From: Climacium dendroides
Lineage: Eukaryota; Streptophyta; Bryopsida; Hypnales; Climaciaceae
Assembly (NCBI GenBank): GCA_950106755.1
Contig: OX467089.1
Location: 22,549,345 to 22,613,344 of the forward strand
Length of the DNA: 64,000 nucleotides
Reading direction: 5' to 3'
Below the pieces are notes generated by a model. The model had not been told where the DNA came from. It did not search any database and saw only the letters and a program-made list of their open reading frames with translations. Each line of letters begins with the position of its first letter. The stretch's first letter is position 1. Position numbers and translations under genes: made by a program. Shown here in pieces: positions 60,841 to 64,000 of the stretch.

Positions 60841-60990
60841 TATATGAATTCAAAATCTGCAAATTTTATCATGTGTGGCAAATAAAAAATTTCAGCATTT
60901 CCCCTTGGGGATGAGAGAGGGGTCAATTCACCCTATCCATTTTTAGTGGATGATGTAGAGCTGGAAATTCACTCATTGTGGTATTAACTC

Positions 60991-61540
60991 TTAACCCCTA
61001 AAGGTCCAAACACCGTTTTGGGGCATCACAGTGATTCTGGGCAGCTCACTACGAATGGTATTTTCATTTCTTTTCTTTGAAAATTTCACAAAACATGTGT
61101 CTGAGGAGTAGCTTTAAGGCACAACAATTTTCATAACATTTGATTACATTGTTATAAAGTTAGTGCATGATATGTAATTTTCAACATTTGGTAGGTAACT
61201 TGGGCAACCCAAAAAACTTTTTTTAAAATCACTTTTTTAAGAAATAAAAATTTGAAATTGGTTCTCTAGGCTTATATATTCATAGAAAGTTTTGAATCAT
61301 TTCAATTCAATTAATGAGATGAAAGTTATGAGGAGTTTTAGTTTGTGAGTAAGTGTGGAATATTTAGACGCCATACCATCAAAAAGCCCTCAACAAGGAA
61401 GGATGCACAGGCTTTGTTTTGTACTATTCCGATTCATCAGGTATAAAAGTTCTTGAATTTAAAAAAAGACTATGAATTAAATAATTAGAAAAGTTGTTAT
61501 TCTTTCATTTCAGTTGTGGCAATGGCACGATCAAGTCTAC
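60991..61540. other. TTAA-type element end and dispersed repeat
   Basis: TTAA at 60991-60994 is followed by CCCCTAAAGGTCCAAAC, the best-matching copy of the family end in the window. The opposite end was not found; 61370-61480 belongs to the dispersed repeat at 49230-49870. Confidence 0.4.
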
Positions 61541-61813
61541 AGTAGTGCAACAAGCCTCTTGTACAGGTCTAGACAATGGTGAATGTAAAAAAATAAAAAA
61601 ACAAAAAACAAAAACTTATTTTGTGCTGTTTTAATTTCACTATTTACACCTCTCCTAGCTAATTTTGGGCCTCTGATTGCAAATATGAACTCAAAATTTG
61701 CAAAAAAAAAATTTGCATAGCAAATCAAAGATTCTTGCGTTTTCCCAAGGGGTAAAAAACATGAGCCTCCGCAAGAGGCTTCATTGTTGCACTACTAAGT
61801 TTTGGACGCGGCG

Positions 61814-62040
61814 CACTACACTAATGATGATAAATAGTGTTACCTATACTAATTTATTTTAAAAAGCCATAAATTTTTACTCTTGATGAATATTTTTACC
61901 AACTATGGATGTAGAGCTTTCCCACTTAGAATGACACCAGGATTTATGATTTTCGTAAAAATACTTATGAAGAGTAAAAACTTATGGCATTTCTAAAACA
62001 GTTAGTATGGGTAACACTATTTATCATCATTAGTGTAGTG
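61814..62040. mobile_element. CACTA-like foldback MITE
   Basis: 227 bp. CACTACACTAATGATGATAA at the left, with its exact complement TTATCATCATTAGTGTAGTG at the right. The arms continue inward (AATAGTGTTACC, then a second pair around ATAAATTTTTACTC and GTAAAAACTTAT). Shares the outer CACTACACTAA and the TAGTGTT motif with the TAGTGTT family. Confidence 0.85.
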
Positions 62041-64000
62041 AAAATGATTTTTGGAAGTAGTGCATGTGACTCTAAAGTATCATCCACTCTCCCTATTTCA
62101 AGGGGTTCATTAATGCCTCAACCCAAGACCATGCCGATCATTCTCCTGCAGTACAGTTGCGTGAGGTGAAATTCTGTACCAAGGAAGAATTCTATTCTAT
62201 GAATTTGTAACAACGTGTGAATCAACATTCTGTTTATTATTCAGGATAGGTAGTTGCAGTAGCAGGAGAATTCAAGCCCATGTAATAAGCTTATTATTAT
62301 CATACCCAAAGCTTCTTCCTCACCAAATGAAACTGCATTTCGCTGACAAGTGGGTGGGGTCTTGTAATTCTCGAACTTTGAACCTGCACGAAGTTTTAGA
62401 TATGGATGGATTTCTTCTTAAATTTAAAAAAAAAAATTTAAAAATTTAAACCCGGAGTTTCTTCCAAGAACAAAAACGTTATTGATGGGATTTGGAAGAA
62501 GTCTTTGGCATCCCCCCTTCCTGAGTCCAAAAGGGGGGGGGCCAGGGAGGATTGACCCCCTTATTGCACCCGTGTTTTAACCATGGAGAAAACACTGAAT
62601 TTTTTTAATTTGCCACCCATCACAGAATTTGAAAATATTGAATTCATATTTGCAATCAGAGGCCCTGAATTAGACGAGATATGTGAAGAAAAATAAAGTT
62701 GATGCGGCACGAAATAGGTGGCAATTTTTACATTTACCCTTGAATGGGGCAATAAGGGGGTCAATCCTCCCTTCACAGAGTCCAAGGGTCATGGTAGAAC
62801 TAATATTCTCACAGAATTCTCTCTCCTACTGAACCCTTCTTTTCTTGGGTATATAAACTTAATTATTTTAAAAGGACACCACATACCCAGTGAATCACAC
62901 AAATAACTCAACTTGATTCCTGGTGAAATAAACCAGAAAGATTACATACCCCATTTAAGCTTAGTTGGGTTTGATTTTTCTAGGGATTTCAGACCCACCC
63001 ATTAACTTATTTATGGGGGTTGTAGTACAAAAGGGTCTGAGTCCGAGGGGGCCCCAATCTCCCGGAACGCGGTTCGCAGACAATCATATCATTGACAGTC
63101 GGTTGTATCCCGGAAGACGTGAGAAGCTTCATATTCTATGATTTTTATATAAAAAAATATATAAATCCCTTGAAACGAATGAAATGGAATTTCATTGAGC
63201 AAGGGGGGAAAAAAATACAAGACCACCAGCCACAAGTGGCCTACTATGGAATTTTTCGGTAAAAAATAATGAAGTTACCATTTTTCCAGGATTCATGGTT
63301 GGGAATTGGGAATGGTGCCGTGGATCATTGAGGACTAAATTAAATTGGGGAGCATGGGTGTAGGGAACTTCAAGGCATGTGAATATGGTGCATTGAAATG
63401 TTACGATCAAGGTCATTTGTTGTCAATTGAACCTCCATGCCAACTTGGTATCAAAGGGATTGGAAAAAAATGACACTGAAATGGCATGTGCTGTCAAAAT
63501 AAGGTATGTGTTGTCAAAAAGGTATCAAAATAATTTGGACCAACTTTTCTGATGGGATGGGATACAAAGGAATGTCGTCCCTGTATACTTATATGTGAGC
63601 ATGTGAAGAGGAAAAAAACTCCAAGGAACAATTGAAAGTATGTTCGTACTTGGTGTTGAAGAGTGTTGTTAGTGAGGGTTTTAGGAACGAATTTAGATCT
63701 ATTTTTAGGTTGGGTTTATATTGTAAACATCAACCCTAACACCAAGTGCGAACATATCATAAAACTAGGTTTTGGGAATGAAATAAATCGGAATTGGCAC
63801 TTGTAGTAAAACTAAATATATAAGGGCATGTTTTTTTTTGAGGGGAGGGTTCCAAATTATCACCGAATTCATTGAGTTAATTGAATTTGTGCGAGACTAT
63901 ATTGCATCTCTTTACTAGAACAAAAATTTAATTGTGAAGGTCTTATTGCCTTTTCTATTGTGAAGTGCAAAACTTCTAATTTTTTTTTTGTATATCTATC
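62041..64000. other. Intergenic DNA, no gene recognised
   Basis: A segment at 62570-62760 (TTTTTTTAATTTGCCACCCAT, GGTGGCAATTTTTACATTTA) repeats that at about 24115-24240. The rest is AT-rich, with short frames only. The last kilobase repeats CTAACACCAAGTGCGAACAT-type words in inverted form (63640-63670 and 63730-63760). Confidence 0.5.

Noticed and set aside
1..64000. LTR retrotransposons or virus-derived insertions
   Set aside because: No reverse transcriptase, integrase or gag-like frame, and no long direct terminal repeats were seen.

Overview
This is a nuclear window from a land plant. Three things point there. An elongator tRNA-Met carries the short plant-type intron next to its CAT anticodon. 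The three protein genes are plant-like: SMG9, an AP180/CALM-type ANTH protein and a membrane-anchored CX5R phosphatase. The repeat fraction holds PIF/Harbinger, pogo, CACTA and Stowaway-type sequences. The exact lineage cannot be read from this; a seed-free plant is a guess at low confidence. Genes sit in more GC-rich islands of about 2-4 kb, separated by AT-rich stretches built mostly of small nested transposons.

Layout. 1-3.0 kb: a decayed PIF/Harbinger element with a companion DNA-binding ORF facing the transposase. The transposase is cut by a 560-bp hAT-like insertion with an 8-bp target duplication. 3.0-8.9 kb: AT-rich DNA, no gene. 9.0-13.5 kb: SMG9, eight exons modelled, with a GC-AG intron and a MITE in its 5' flank. 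13.5-16.9 kb: no gene. 17.1-19.9 kb: the ANTH gene, two exons. 20.5-25.8 kb: MITEs and larger non-autonomous elements. 25.8-31.2 kb: a second Harbinger element; its transposase has one in-frame stop and its companion ORF has several lesions. 31.2-33.8 kb: the phosphatase gene, whose single intron holds tRNA-Val(UAC) and tRNA-Met(CAU), only 33 bp apart. 35.0-38 kb: a perfect 24-bp x 10 minisatellite, a 3-copy repeat and a pogo/CENP-B-like transposase pseudogene. 39-64 kb: a transposon landscape with no supported gene, including an approximately 3.2-kb tandem segmental duplication.

Repeats. Three home-made families dominate. (1) Elements flanked by TA whose ends begin AGGTA or AGGTG, in at least three internally unrelated sub-families. 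(2) Elements of 0.5-1 kb flanked by TTAA whose ends begin CCCCTAAAGG or a variant, which resembles the piggyBac target rule. (3) CACTA-like MITEs of 0.23-0.29 kb, most of them packed with TAGTGTT/AACACTA motifs. Several insertions can be proved from the window itself, because the sequence flanking the insertion joins into the undisturbed version seen elsewhere.

The three protein genes act in separate processes (nonsense-mediated decay, clathrin coat assembly, phosphatase signalling at a membrane). Nothing suggests a functional cluster. All exon maps were made by eye from splice motifs, reading phase and family resemblance.
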